Position numbers and translations under genes: made by a program. Below are positions 1-7,260 of a stretch of 9,187 nt of DNA, one piece after another. How positions within the stretch are numbered: the first letter of the stretch is position 1; the number at the start of each line of letters is the position of its first letter. The notes under the pieces were generated by a model. It had not been told where the DNA came from and did not search any database. It saw only the letters and a program-made list of their open reading frames with translations. The stretch comes from Actinomycetota bacterium (GTDB taxonomy: Bacteria > Actinomycetota > Thermoleophilia > UBA2241). The stretch lies in the NCBI GenBank assembly GCA_003132645.1, contig PKYM01000028.1, forward strand, positions 1,557 to 10,743. Direction: 5' to 3'.

Positions 1-1838
1 TCCTGGGCGATCACGACGTCGCAGGCGGGCCGGGTGGCGAAGGGCGCCTCGCCGACGAGGTAGAGCACCTTCGGCAGACGGCCGGCCCGGAGCTGGGCGA
101 GGCCGGGGCCCCGGCCCGCGGCTCGCCGTGGGCCGGGCAGGACCTCGCCCAGCACGCCGAGCTCCAGCGCCCCGCGGACGTTGGCGCCGTGCGCGAGCGG
201 CAGAATAGACACGGCCCTGCGAGCGCCCAGGGCCTCGAGCTCGAACGGCAGCTCCTCGGCGCCACGACAGTCGAAGACCCGCGGCCCGATGACGACGGCC
301 GTGGTCGCGGCGCCGCGCGCCATCTCATTCGCTTCGCCACCCGGCCGGCCGGCAGCCTCTGCCGGCTCGCCGCTCGGCGTCGGCTCGGACCCGTCGGGGC
401 CCGGCTCACCGTCGCCGAGCGTGCGCACGAGGCCCACGAGGGCCCGCGCCTCGTCGCCGGGGCGCGGGCGCAGCCACTGGTCGGCGACGCGCGCGAGGTT
501 CGACTCGCGCGCATCGACGACGATGAGCTTCGCTCCGCGCCGCACGGCGCGGCGCACCTGGACGCCCGCCACAGAAAACGAGAAGCGCGTGTCGAGGCCG
601 GCCACGATCACGATCTCGGCCTCGCCCAGCGCCTTGATCGAGATCGGCAGGGCGAACATACGCGACCAGAAGGCCGGCCCGCCCGGCAGCCGAGCTCGTG
701 CAGTCGAGTCGAGGCCGGCGCCGCCTGGGAGGCCGCGGGCGAAGCGCTGGGCGGCGTAGAGCCCTTCGTTTGCGAGATCGCCGGAGACGAGCATCAGGAT
801 GTCGTCGGCGGCGACGCCCGAGAGTTTGCCGGCCGTTTCGTCGAGCGCCTCGTCCCAGCTTGCCACCCTGAAGTAGGCGCCCTTGCGCACCAGCGGCTGG
901 CGCGCCCGCGAGTGGTGGTGGGTCGCCTCTGGCGCACAGAAGCGGCCCCGCACACAGAGCTGCCCGTCGTTTACCTCGGCGTCGTGAGCGGCGCCCACCG
1001 ACGACAGGGCGCCGTCGCGGTGCGCGAGCTCGACCCGGCAGCCGAGACAACAGAACGGGCAGGTGGAGGTCTCGATCCCGTCGGGCCGGCCGTCCCATTT
1101 CGACACCTTGTCAGAGAGCGCACCCGTGGGGCAGACCGACACGCAGGCGCCGCAGAACTCGCAGCCGGCCGCCACGTGCGAGGCGCCGAAGGCCGGACCG
1201 ATCAGGGTCCGCGGCCCGCGGTACTTGAAGGCAAGCACGGAGGCCCCGCGCACCTCGTGGCACATGCGCACGCAGCGCCCGCAGAGGATGCAGAGGTTGT
1301 AGTCGCGGTCGAAGAACGGGTCGTCGTGCTCGGCTTCGAGCCCACGATAGGCGATCGGGTAACCGATCTCGGTGATGCCCAGCCGTTCGACCAGCCGCTG
1401 CAGCTCGCAGGCGCCGTCGTTCGGGCAGCTGCGGCAGCCGGTCGAGACGCCGGCCTTGCGGATCGTCGTCAGGCTCCGGCGGCAGTCGTCGGCCTCGTCG
1501 CAGAGCAGGCAGCTCGACGGATGCTCCGAGAGGATCAGCCGCAGGATCTCCGCGTGCATCTCGTGCAGGGCGACCGTGTCGGTCGTCACCTCCATGCCGT
1601 CCTGAGCCAGCGTGCTGCAGGCCAGCGGATAGCCCCGCACGCCCTCGATCTCGACCGTACACAGGCGGCAGCCGCCGAACGGCGTGAGCTCCTTGTGCGA
1701 GCACAGCGAAGGCACAGAGACGCCAGCGACCTCCGCGGCGCGCAGGACCGTCGTACCCTCGGGAACGGTCACCGCCAGGTGGTCGACCTCGACGCGCAGC
1801 GCGCGGGCGTCCGGGCGAAGAAGAGGTTCAATCCGCAC
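1..1838 (-). CDS. NuoG / formate dehydrogenase alpha-like iron-sulfur molybdopterin-fold subunit (partial, C-terminus off the window)
   Basis: 612 codons are visible, reading without a stop to the window edge. The GTG start at 1838 follows a GAGGGGG ribosome site and overlaps the NuoF-like stop by 11 bp. Domains in order: N-terminal [2Fe-2S] ferredoxin (C46, C57, C60, C74, spacing CX10CX2CX13C); a His-Cys region (H106, C110, C113, C119) extended by a second CX2CX5C set (C135, C138, C144); two [4Fe-4S] sites (C183/186/189/193 and C226/229/232/236); then a molybdopterin-oxidoreductase fold opening with CX2CX3CX27C (C260, C263, C267, C295). A Gly/Pro/Glu-rich linker lies near 476-505, and a NuoG-like LVGEAP motif is at 594-599. 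Formate dehydrogenases have a Cys/Sec-His pair where this protein reads ARARLPGG (380-387), and LCVKGR is LCVRGR here. I infer an electron-transfer subunit partnering the NuoE/F-like proteins rather than an active formate dehydrogenase. The C-terminal domain is not visible. Confidence 0.88.
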   Translation of the reverse strand, partial: MRIEPLLRPDARALRVEVDHLAVTVPEGTTVLRAAEVAGVSVPSLCSHKELTPFGGCRLCTVEIEGVRGYPLACSTLAQDGMEVTTDTVALHEMHAEILRLILSEHPSSCLLCDEADDCRRSLTTIRKAGVSTGCRSCPNDGACELQRLVERLGITEIGYPIAYRGLEAEHDDPFFDRDYNLCILCGRCVRMCHEVRGASVLAFKYRGPRTLIGPAFGASHVAAGCEFCGACVSVCPTGALSDKVSKWDGRPDGIETSTCPFCCLGCRVELAHRDGALSSVGAAHDAEVNDGQLCVRGRFCAPEATHHHSRARQPLVRKGAYFRVASWDEALDETAGKLSGVAADDILMLVSGDLANEGLYAAQRFARGLPGGAGLDSTARARLPGGPAFWSRMFALPISIKALGEAEIVIVAGLDTRFSFSVAGVQVRRAVRRGAKLIVVDARESNLARVADQWLRPRPGDEARALVGLVRTLGDGEPGPDGSEPTPSGEPAEAAGRPGGEANEMARGAATTAVVIGPRVFDCRGAEELPFELEALGARRAVSILPLAHGANVRGALELGVLGEVLPGPRRAAGRGPGLAQLRAGRLPKVLYLVGEAPFATRPACDVVIAQ

Positions 1839-3762
1839 GCTGCCCCCTCGATTCGATCACGATCGCGTCGCCGGCGATGGCGTCGAAGCGGCAGACCTCG
1901 TAGCAGGCCCGGCACTTGATGCACTTGTCGACGTCGAGGTTGTGAGCCTCGGCGCGCGGACCGGTGATGGCGCCGGTCGGACACACCTGGACGCAGCGCT
2001 CGCAGCCGGTACAGCGGCCGGGCACGACGCGGTAGATGACGAGATCGCGACAGACGGCCGCCCGGCAACGCCTGTCGACGATGTGTTCCACGAACTCGTC
2101 ACGGAAGTACTTGAGCGCCGACAGGACGGGGTTGGGTGCGGTCTGTCCCAGGCCGCACAGGGAGCTTGCCTTGATGACCCGGGCAAGGCGCTCGAGGCGT
2201 TCGAGGTCTGCGAGCTCGGCGCGACCCGAGCAGATCGCGTCGAGGATGCCGACCAGGTGCCCGGTGCCCACTCGGCAGGGCACGCACTTGCCGCACGACT
2301 CAGCCTGTGTGAAGCGCAGGAAATAGCGCGCCGTGTCGACGATGCAGGTGTCGCGGTCCAGGACGATGAGCCCCCCCGAGCCCATGATTGAACCAGCCGC
2401 CGCCAGCGTCTCGTATTCGATCGGCGTGTCCAGGAACTCCTCGCTCAGGCAGCCTCCCGACGGCCCTCCGGTCTGCACTGCTCGAAAGTCCTTCGTGGGC
2501 CCGCCGCCGATGTCGTAGATCACGCTGCGCAACGTGGTCCCGAACGGCACCTCGATCAGCCCGCCGCGGCGCACCTTGCCCACCAGGGCGAAGGTCTTCG
2601 TGCCTTTCGACCGCTCGGTGCCGTGGGCGGCATACCAATCGGCGCCGCGGGCCATGACCGCCGGCAGCGTGGCCAGCGTCTCGACGTTGTTGATGATCGT
2701 GGGCCGGCCCCACAGACCGGAGACCGCCGGGAACGGCGGACGCGTGCGCGGCATCCCGCGGCGGCCTTCGATGCTGGCGATCAGGGCCGTCTCCTCGCCG
2801 CACACGAAAGCCCCGGCCCCCTCCTTCAGCGTGACGTCGAACGAGAAGTCGGAGCCGAGGACGCACTCGCCGAGCAGGCCGAGCTTGCGGGCCGCCCCGA
2901 TGGCGGAGCGCAGCCGGCGGATGGCGAGCGGGTACTCCGCCCTGATATAGACGTAGCCGTGGGAGGCGCCGATCGCGTAGGCGGCGATGAGCATGCCCTC
3001 GAGGACCGCGTGCGGATCGCCTTCGATCAGCGAGCGGTTCATGAAGGCGCCTGGATCGCCCTCGTCGGCGTTGCAGATGAGGTTGCGTGGTCCGCTCCCG
3101 GCCTCGCGGCAGACCAGCCACTTCACCCAGGTGGGAAACCCGGCGCCGCCACGCCCGCGCAGACCCGAGAGCTTGACCGTATCGACAACGTCGCGCCACG
3201 GCGTGCCGAGACAGGCTTCGAAGGCCCGATAGCCGCCGCGGGCGAGGTAGTGGTCGACCTCCTCGGGGTCGATGATGCCGCAGTTGCGCAACACGATGCG
3301 CACCTGGTGAGCGAGCATGGCGTGGTCGGCAAGGCGCGGCACAGCGGCAAACGCGGCGGGCAGGTCGTCGTCGGCCGGAACGGCGCCCCCGTCCCAGCCG
3401 TCGTCGGCAGCGAAGCGCCCCACGAGATGCCGCCGTGGCAGCTCGCCGGCCAGCAGGGCATCGAGTGTCGCCACAGCCAGCTCGGCGGTCATGTTCGCGT
3501 AGCTCAGGCGGGGCCGGCCGGGGAGCCGCACGTCGAGGAGCGGCTCCAGGTAGCAGGGTCCGATGCAGCCGACCGAGGCGGTCTCCACGTCGAGCCGGCG
3601 CGCGGCGATGTGAGCCTGCACCCCGGCCAGCACCTCGCCGGCTCCGGCGGCCAGCCCACACGACCCCATGCCGACGTAGACCAGCGGACGCGGGCCGGCC
3701 GTGAAGGCCGCCCAGCGCGCCGCGGCGCGGTGACGACGGCGCTCAAGCGTGCGTGCGCCCAT
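1828..3762 (-). CDS. NuoF-like NADH-oxidising flavoprotein with N-terminal thioredoxin-like domain and C-terminal 2x[4Fe-4S] (HndC/HydB/FdsB type)
   Basis: 644 aa, expected to take electrons from NAD(P)H through FMN into a chain of iron-sulfur clusters. Residues about 25-105 form a thioredoxin-like [2Fe-2S] domain (C35, C66, C70). The NuoF core follows: FMN/NADH glycine motif LRGRGGAGFPTWVKW (201-215), NADEGDPGAFMNRSL (231-245) and CGEETALIASIEGRRG (321-336), then an SLBB-like stretch at about 387-470. The N3-type [4Fe-4S] ligands are C490, C493, C496 and C536. Two ferredoxin clusters end the protein (C584/587/590/594 and C614/617/620/624). This architecture is typical of NAD-linked hydrogenase and formate dehydrogenase diaphorase subunits, and is longer than respiratory NuoF (about 430 aa). 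The ATG at 3762 lies inside the end of the NuoE-like gene (20-bp overlap) behind an AGGA ribosome site, so translation is probably coupled. The physiological acceptor is unknown. Confidence 0.93.
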   Translation of the reverse strand: MGARTLERRRHRAAARWAAFTAGPRPLVYVGMGSCGLAAGAGEVLAGVQAHIAARRLDVETASVGCIGPCYLEPLLDVRLPGRPRLSYANMTAELAVATLDALLAGELPRRHLVGRFAADDGWDGGAVPADDDLPAAFAAVPRLADHAMLAHQVRIVLRNCGIIDPEEVDHYLARGGYRAFEACLGTPWRDVVDTVKLSGLRGRGGAGFPTWVKWLVCREAGSGPRNLICNADEGDPGAFMNRSLIEGDPHAVLEGMLIAAYAIGASHGYVYIRAEYPLAIRRLRSAIGAARKLGLLGECVLGSDFSFDVTLKEGAGAFVCGEETALIASIEGRRGMPRTRPPFPAVSGLWGRPTIINNVETLATLPAVMARGADWYAAHGTERSKGTKTFALVGKVRRGGLIEVPFGTTLRSVIYDIGGGPTKDFRAVQTGGPSGGCLSEEFLDTPIEYETLAAAGSIMGSGGLIVLDRDTCIVDTARYFLRFTQAESCGKCVPCRVGTGHLVGILDAICSGRAELADLERLERLARVIKASSLCGLGQTAPNPVLSALKYFRDEFVEHIVDRRCRAAVCRDLVIYRVVPGRCTGCERCVQVCPTGAITGPRAEAHNLDVDKCIKCRACYEVCRFDAIAGDAIVIESRGQRAD

Positions 3763-4252
3763 CCAGCATTTCCTGCAGCCTCAGCACGCTCATCTGTCCG
3801 TAGATCGCTTCGTCCAGGGTCACCACGGGGGCGAGGGCGCAGCATCCTAGACAAAGCACGCGTTCGACGTCGTACTCGCCGTCCGGCGTGGTCTCCCCCG
3901 CGCCCACCTGCAGCCGGCGCTCGAGGGTCTCCAGCATCTGGACTCCGCCCTTTACGTGGCAGGCAGTGCCGAGGCAGACCCGCAGGCGATGACGACCGGG
4001 CGGGGTGAAACGAAACTGGCCGTAGAAGGTAGCGACGCCGAAGACGTCGCTCTCGGAGAGCTTGAGCCAGCGAGCCACGCGTCGCACCGTGTCGGGCGAC
4101 AGGTAGCCGAGCGCGTTCTGGGCCCGCTGCAGCACGGGTACGAGGTCGGACGGGTCGCCGGGGAAGGCGCGCATGATAGCCGGCCAGGGGTCGGCCGACG
4201 GCGTGCCGCCGGTCGCCCTGGCGGAGCGTCGCGGAGCGCGCGCCGCTGTCAC
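3743..4252 (-). CDS. NuoE-like [2Fe-2S] thioredoxin-fold subunit of NAD(P)H dehydrogenase module
   Basis: 169 aa, similar in length to NuoE (about 160-170 aa). A helical segment at 30-75 (LVPVLQRAQNALGYLS, then DVFGVATFYGQF) matches the NuoE N-terminal domain. The [2Fe-2S] ligands follow: C93 and C98 (VCLGTAC), then C134 and C138 (CLGCCALAP). This is the first gene of the minus-strand operon, and its 3' end overlaps the NuoF-like start. I chose GTG at 4252 because AGGGGGA sits 5 bp upstream. An internal ATG at 4174 (residue 27) would give a protein closer to the conserved core but has no clear ribosome site. The first 26 residues are basic and low in complexity. The [2Fe-2S] cluster of such subunits passes electrons to or from the FMN of NuoF. 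The neighbouring NuoG/FDH-like gene suggests one soluble heterotrimer. Confidence 0.93.
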   Translation of the reverse strand: MTAARAPRRSARATGGTPSADPWPAIMRAFPGDPSDLVPVLQRAQNALGYLSPDTVRRVARWLKLSESDVFGVATFYGQFRFTPPGRHRLRVCLGTACHVKGGVQMLETLERRLQVGAGETTPDGEYDVERVLCLGCCALAPVVTLDEAIYGQMSVLRLQEMLDGRTHA

Positions 4253-4469
4253 GGCAGTCCCCCTGCCTCAGCCGAGCTCGAAGAAAGCCGACAGTCCCAA
4301 GGCCATCTCCTGACGCTCCCGGAACATGCCAAGTCCCGGTCTTTTTCGATAGTACCACCGCCGAACGCGCTGAGAGAGGGGGCCGTGAGTTTGAGCCGGC
4401 CGCGCCGCTCGGCCCGTCCCCGTCGATTCTCAGCTCTCGCACAGCGTTTCTTCATCCCCCCTTCACGTT

Positions 4470-4487
4470 CACCGGATATCTACGGTG
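4470..4487. promoter_or_regulatory. Imperfect palindrome, possible operator
   Basis: 5-bp arms CACCG and CGGTG flank an 8-bp centre containing GATATC. It lies 68 bp before the start codon of the flavocytochrome gene in the shared divergent region. Only the position and partial symmetry support it. Confidence 0.25.
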
Positions 4488-4540
4488 CAGTTCGCTTGTC
4501 AAGGCAAAACCGCGGGGCTTTGAGCAACGCCGGCGCGGCG

Positions 4541-4546
4541 GGAGGT
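4541..4546 (+). promoter_or_regulatory. Ribosome binding site fixing the GTG start at 4556
   Basis: GGAGGT lies 9 bp before the GTG at 4556. It is the only strong Shine-Dalgarno match near the beginning of the conserved region and excludes the much longer open frame upstream. Confidence 0.75.
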
Positions 4547-4555
4547 CGAACGGCA

Positions 4556-5962
4556 GTGAGAGAAGATTGGGATACGGGCGCGATCGAGGTCACCGAGGAG
4601 CTTGTCGGGCGGCGATCGCGGACGCGTTCGCGCGTGCGCACTCTGCCCAAGCCGAGCAGGGCCTGGGCGAGCCTCTTTCGCACTCTGGCGTGGATGGGGT
4701 CGATCGTCACCCTCGCGCTGGTGGTTCCCACGATCACCGCTCACGACCTGCTCGTCCAGGGAGGCCTGGCCACCGCCGTCGGTCGCGTGACCGGCATGCT
4801 CGGCACGTACCTGCTCCTGGTCACCGTACTGCTCGTCGGCCGCATACCGGCGGTCGAGCGGGCTCTGGGTCAGGACACACTCGTTGCCTGGCACCGCCGT
4901 CTCGGACCCTGGGTCATCGGTTTGCTCGGCGCCCACGCGCTGTTTATCACCCTGGGCTACGCGCAGGGCGTGAAGACCGGTCTGGCACACGAGCTCTCCG
5001 TGCTCGTCACACACTTCCCGGGCATGCTCGGCGCGGTCGTCGGCCTGGGCCTGATCGTGCTGGCGGGCGCCACCTCGTATCGCAACGTGCGCAAGCACCT
5101 GCGTCCCGAGACCTGGTGGACCGTCCACCTGTACACCTACCTCGGGGCGGCGGTCGCCTTCTCGCACCAGCTCGCCACCGGCGCGCCGTTTCTCGGCCAC
5201 CCCCTGGCGCGGGCCTACTGGATCAGCCTCTGGCTTCTGACCGTGGGCGTCGTCGCCTCTTACCGCATCGGCCTGCCGATCGTGCGCAGTCTCGCTCATC
5301 GGATCAAGGTGGTCCGCGTCGAGCAGGAGGCGCCGGGCGTCGTGTCAGTCGTCGTGCGCGGTCATCGCCTCGACCGGCTGCCCGTCACGGGCGGCCAGTT
5401 CCTGACCTTCCGTTTTCTCACGCGCGGCATGTGGTGGCGCGGACACCCTTACTCGCTCTCAGCCCTACCGGGCGGCAACGAGATGCGGATCACGGTCAAG
5501 GGCGCCGGCGGGCACAGCTCCGCGCTGGCTCAGATCGAGCCGGGCACGCGGGTGGCAATCGAAGGCCCCTACGGTGCCTTCACCCAGCACGCGCGTGAGA
5601 CCGACAGGGTGCTGCTGGTCGGTGCCGGGGTCGGCGCGACACCGATCCGGGCGATGCTCGAAGACCTGCCGCGGCGCGTCGACGTGGTCGTCATCCTGCG
5701 CGCCTCGCAGGCGAGCGAGCTCATCCTGCGCGACGAGATCCGCCAACTCGTGGAGCAGCGCGGCGGCCAACTGTACCAGGTCGTCGGGTCGCGCACGCAG
5801 GCGAACCTCGACGCTCGGCGGCTGCAACGGCTGGTGCCCGACATCGTCAGCCGCGACCTGTATGTCTGCGGCCCGGGCGGATTCATGACGCAGCTCGCAG
5901 ACCAGGCGCGCGCGCTCGGCGTCCCCGACGGCCGCATCCATCACGAAGACTTCGCGTTCTAG
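4556..5962 (+). CDS. Ferric-reductase-like transmembrane flavocytochrome with FAD/NAD(P)H domain
   Basis: 468 aa from the GTG at 4556. A basic cytoplasmic N-terminus (1-40) precedes membrane helices at roughly 43-62, 80-96, 117-136, 155-173, 188-207 and 221-240. Four histidines, H113/H127 and H191/H204, have the 13-14 residue spacing expected for two bis-His haems in the ferric-reductase/NADPH-oxidase family. The cytoplasmic half has the FAD motif HPYSLSA (297-303), the NAD(P)-binding glycine motif LVGAGVGATPIRAM (354-367), the C-terminal CGPGGFM (438-444) and a final aromatic EDFAF typical of ferredoxin-NADP-reductase-like proteins. It lacks a C-terminal [2Fe-2S] ferredoxin domain. It should move electrons from NAD(P)H via FAD and haem across the membrane. 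The FMN-binding gene begins 16 bp after its stop, so that product is the obvious acceptor. Confidence 0.93.
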   Translation: MREDWDTGAIEVTEELVGRRSRTRSRVRTLPKPSRAWASLFRTLAWMGSIVTLALVVPTITAHDLLVQGGLATAVGRVTGMLGTYLLLVTVLLVGRIPAVERALGQDTLVAWHRRLGPWVIGLLGAHALFITLGYAQGVKTGLAHELSVLVTHFPGMLGAVVGLGLIVLAGATSYRNVRKHLRPETWWTVHLYTYLGAAVAFSHQLATGAPFLGHPLARAYWISLWLLTVGVVASYRIGLPIVRSLAHRIKVVRVEQEAPGVVSVVVRGHRLDRLPVTGGQFLTFRFLTRGMWWRGHPYSLSALPGGNEMRITVKGAGGHSSALAQIEPGTRVAIEGPYGAFTQHARETDRVLLVGAGVGATPIRAMLEDLPRRVDVVVILRASQASELILRDEIRQLVEQRGGQLYQVVGSRTQANLDARRLQRLVPDIVSRDLYVCGPGGFMTQLADQARALGVPDGRIHHEDFAF

Positions 5963-5978
5963 AGACGGAGGAACCACC

Positions 5979-6506
5979 ATGAAGCGCTCCAGTGTAGTTC
6001 CGGCGGCGGCCATCCTGGCTACCGCCGTGGGACTCGGCGCCGTGCTCGGTTATCACCCCAGCGGCGGCGGCGCCACGGCCAGCCTGCCCGCCAGCGTGAA
6101 GGTCGGCGCCACGGCCGGAGTCGGCGCGGGAGCCAGCGCGGTCGGCACCGACCAGGCGCTGGCCGGCGGGCTCGGCGACATCCAGGTCCGGGTGAGCGCC
6201 AAGAACGGCAAGATCACGAGCGTCGGCCTCGCCAAGCTCAACGTGCACGGACCACAGTCCGCCCAGATCACCGGCAGCGTCGTCCCGCAGCTCATCAAGG
6301 AGACGCTGAGCGCCAACGGCGGCCCGATCCAGGCCGTCTCCGGCGCCACCTACACAAGCCAGGCCTACGCCGCGTCACTGCAGTCCGCGCTCGACAAGAT
6401 CGCCGCCACAGGAGGCACCAATGCAGCGCTCGGAACAAGTAATGGGAACGGTGGTGTCCTTAGCAATCCGGGAGGCGGCGGAGACGGCGGCAGCGGAGAC
6501 GACTGA
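5979..6506 (+). CDS. Membrane-anchored or exported FMN-binding domain protein (covalent flavin carrier)
   Basis: 175 aa. GGAGG lies 7 bp before the ATG. N-terminal Lys-Arg then a hydrophobic stretch (6-24) make a signal peptide or uncleaved anchor; there is no lipobox cysteine and no twin-arginine motif. A Gly/Ala/Ser-rich linker (28-65) leads to one FMN_bind domain (about 66-143). Its SGATYTS motif (121-127) matches the flavinylation consensus, making Thr124 the likely site of a phosphoester-linked FMN, as in NqrC/RnfG-type proteins. The ApbE gene next door would attach the FMN and the flavocytochrome upstream would reduce it. The last 28 residues (148-175) are a Gly/Asn/Ser/Asp-rich tail encoded wholly in the 86-bp overlap with the ApbE gene, and lie beyond the conserved domain. 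Confidence 0.92.
   Translation: MKRSSVVPAAAILATAVGLGAVLGYHPSGGGATASLPASVKVGATAGVGAGASAVGTDQALAGGLGDIQVRVSAKNGKITSVGLAKLNVHGPQSAQITGSVVPQLIKETLSANGGPIQAVSGATYTSQAYAASLQSALDKIAATGGTNAALGTSNGNGGVLSNPGGGGDGGSGDD
6410..6415 (+). promoter_or_regulatory. Ribosome binding site of the ApbE gene, inside the FMN-binding gene
   Basis: AGGAGG lies 5 bp before the ATG at 6421, within codons of the upstream gene. It supports the 6421 start and hence a real 86-bp gene overlap with likely coupled translation. Confidence 0.75.
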
Positions 6507-7224
6507 CGGATCGGCGGCGGCGAGCGAAGAAGCCCTCGCCGACGCCGTCGAGCGCGCGCTGGCCGTTCTGCACCACGTCGATCAGGTGTTCAGCACCTGG
6601 CAGCCAGACAGCCCCGTCAGCCGCCTGCGGCGCGGCGAGATAGGTCTCGACGCCGCGCCGCCTGAGGTGGCCTGGGTCCTCGAGCTCTGTCGACGGGCGC
6701 GTGATGCCTCGGGCGGCTGGTTCGACCCCTGGGGCCTGCCCGGCGGCGTCGACCCGACCGGCCTCGTGAAAGGCTGGGCCGCGGAGCTCGCGCTGGCCGA
6801 GCTGCGCGGCGACGCCGCGGCCGCCATGATCAACGCCGGTGGCGACATCGCCGTGTTCGGCGAGCCGCAGCCCGATCAACAGTGGCGAGTCGGCATCCGC
6901 GATCCGCTGGCCGCCGATCGGCTGCTCACCGTCGTGACCCTCGGCGGCCACGACCGTGCCGTGGCGACATCGGGCGCCTACGAGCGCGGACCGCACGTGC
7001 TCGAGCCCGGCACGAGCGAGCCCGCCCAAGGACTGCTGGCCGCGACCGTCGTGGGCCCGGACCTGGCCTTTGCCGATGCCTTGGCGACGGGTCTTCTGGC
7101 CTCCGGCGGCAAGGCCCTGGCACGCATCGCCGGGCTGCGCGGCTACAGCGCGCTCGTGGTCGAACAAGACGGTTCGCTGCGCACGACGCTCGGGTTTCCG
7201 GCGGTGGTCGAGGCGGCGGCCTGA
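6421..7224 (+). CDS. apbE: FAD:protein FMN transferase (ApbE family)
   Basis: 267 aa. It should transfer the FMN part of FAD to a Thr in an FMN_bind domain, here most simply Thr124 of the preceding product. The start is marked by AGGAGG and by the family N-terminal motif MGTVVSLAI at residues 8-16. Other ApbE landmarks: FSTWQPDSPVSRL (57-69), DPTGLVKGWA (111-120), MINAGGDIAVFG (136-147), AVATSGAYERG (180-190), HVLEPGTSEPA (192-202) and ADALATGLLASG (218-229). Length is at the short end of the usual range. An Ala/Glu/Thr-rich insert (19-40) follows the first strand. No signal peptide or lipobox is visible, so it should act in the cytoplasm even though its presumed substrate looks exported. It overlaps the FMN-binding gene by 86 bp in another frame and ends the operon. 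Confidence 0.94.
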   Translation: MQRSEQVMGTVVSLAIREAAETAAAETTDGSAAASEEALADAVERALAVLHHVDQVFSTWQPDSPVSRLRRGEIGLDAAPPEVAWVLELCRRARDASGGWFDPWGLPGGVDPTGLVKGWAAELALAELRGDAAAAMINAGGDIAVFGEPQPDQQWRVGIRDPLAADRLLTVVTLGGHDRAVATSGAYERGPHVLEPGTSEPAQGLLAATVVGPDLAFADALATGLLASGGKALARIAGLRGYSALVVEQDGSLRTTLGFPAVVEAAA

Positions 7225-7260
7225 CGCAGCGAACGGCGCCGACTGCGGGGTTTGCGGGTC

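Larger units (their letters stand above)
4253..4555. promoter_or_regulatory. Divergent intergenic region between the NADH module and the flavin-transfer operon
   Basis: 303 bp with no supported gene; it must hold promoters for both operons. On the plus strand a TTGTCA element at 4496-4501 could be a -35 box, but the -10 region 17 bp on (TTTGAG, 4519-4524) is poor. On the minus strand TACTAT (complement of 4349-4354) resembles a -10 box, without a clear -35. An imperfect palindrome with arms CACCG (4470-4474) and CGGTG (4483-4487) around a GATATC core could be an operator. None of these calls is better than suggestive. The in-frame open stretch upstream of 4556 is antisense to the NuoE-like gene and not treated as coding. 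Confidence 0.4.

Noticed and set aside
189..1919. 576-codon open frame on the plus strand
   Set aside because: It is antisense to the NuoG-like gene, whose frame shows ordered iron-sulfur motifs; the plus-strand product is Arg/Ala-rich with no recognisable domain.
2623..4008. 461-codon open frame on the plus strand
   Set aside because: Antisense to the clearly coding NuoF-like and NuoE-like genes; typical shadow frame in GC-rich DNA.
1..4252. Operon considered as an electron-bifurcating [FeFe] hydrogenase (HydABC/HndABCD)
   Set aside because: The large subunit continues into a molybdopterin-type fold with CX2CX3CX27C, not an H-cluster domain; only the diaphorase parts are shared.
3956..4555. 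In-frame 200-codon extension upstream of the flavocytochrome
   Set aside because: It overlaps the NuoE-like gene in antisense, has no family motifs, and a strong ribosome site marks GTG 4556 instead.
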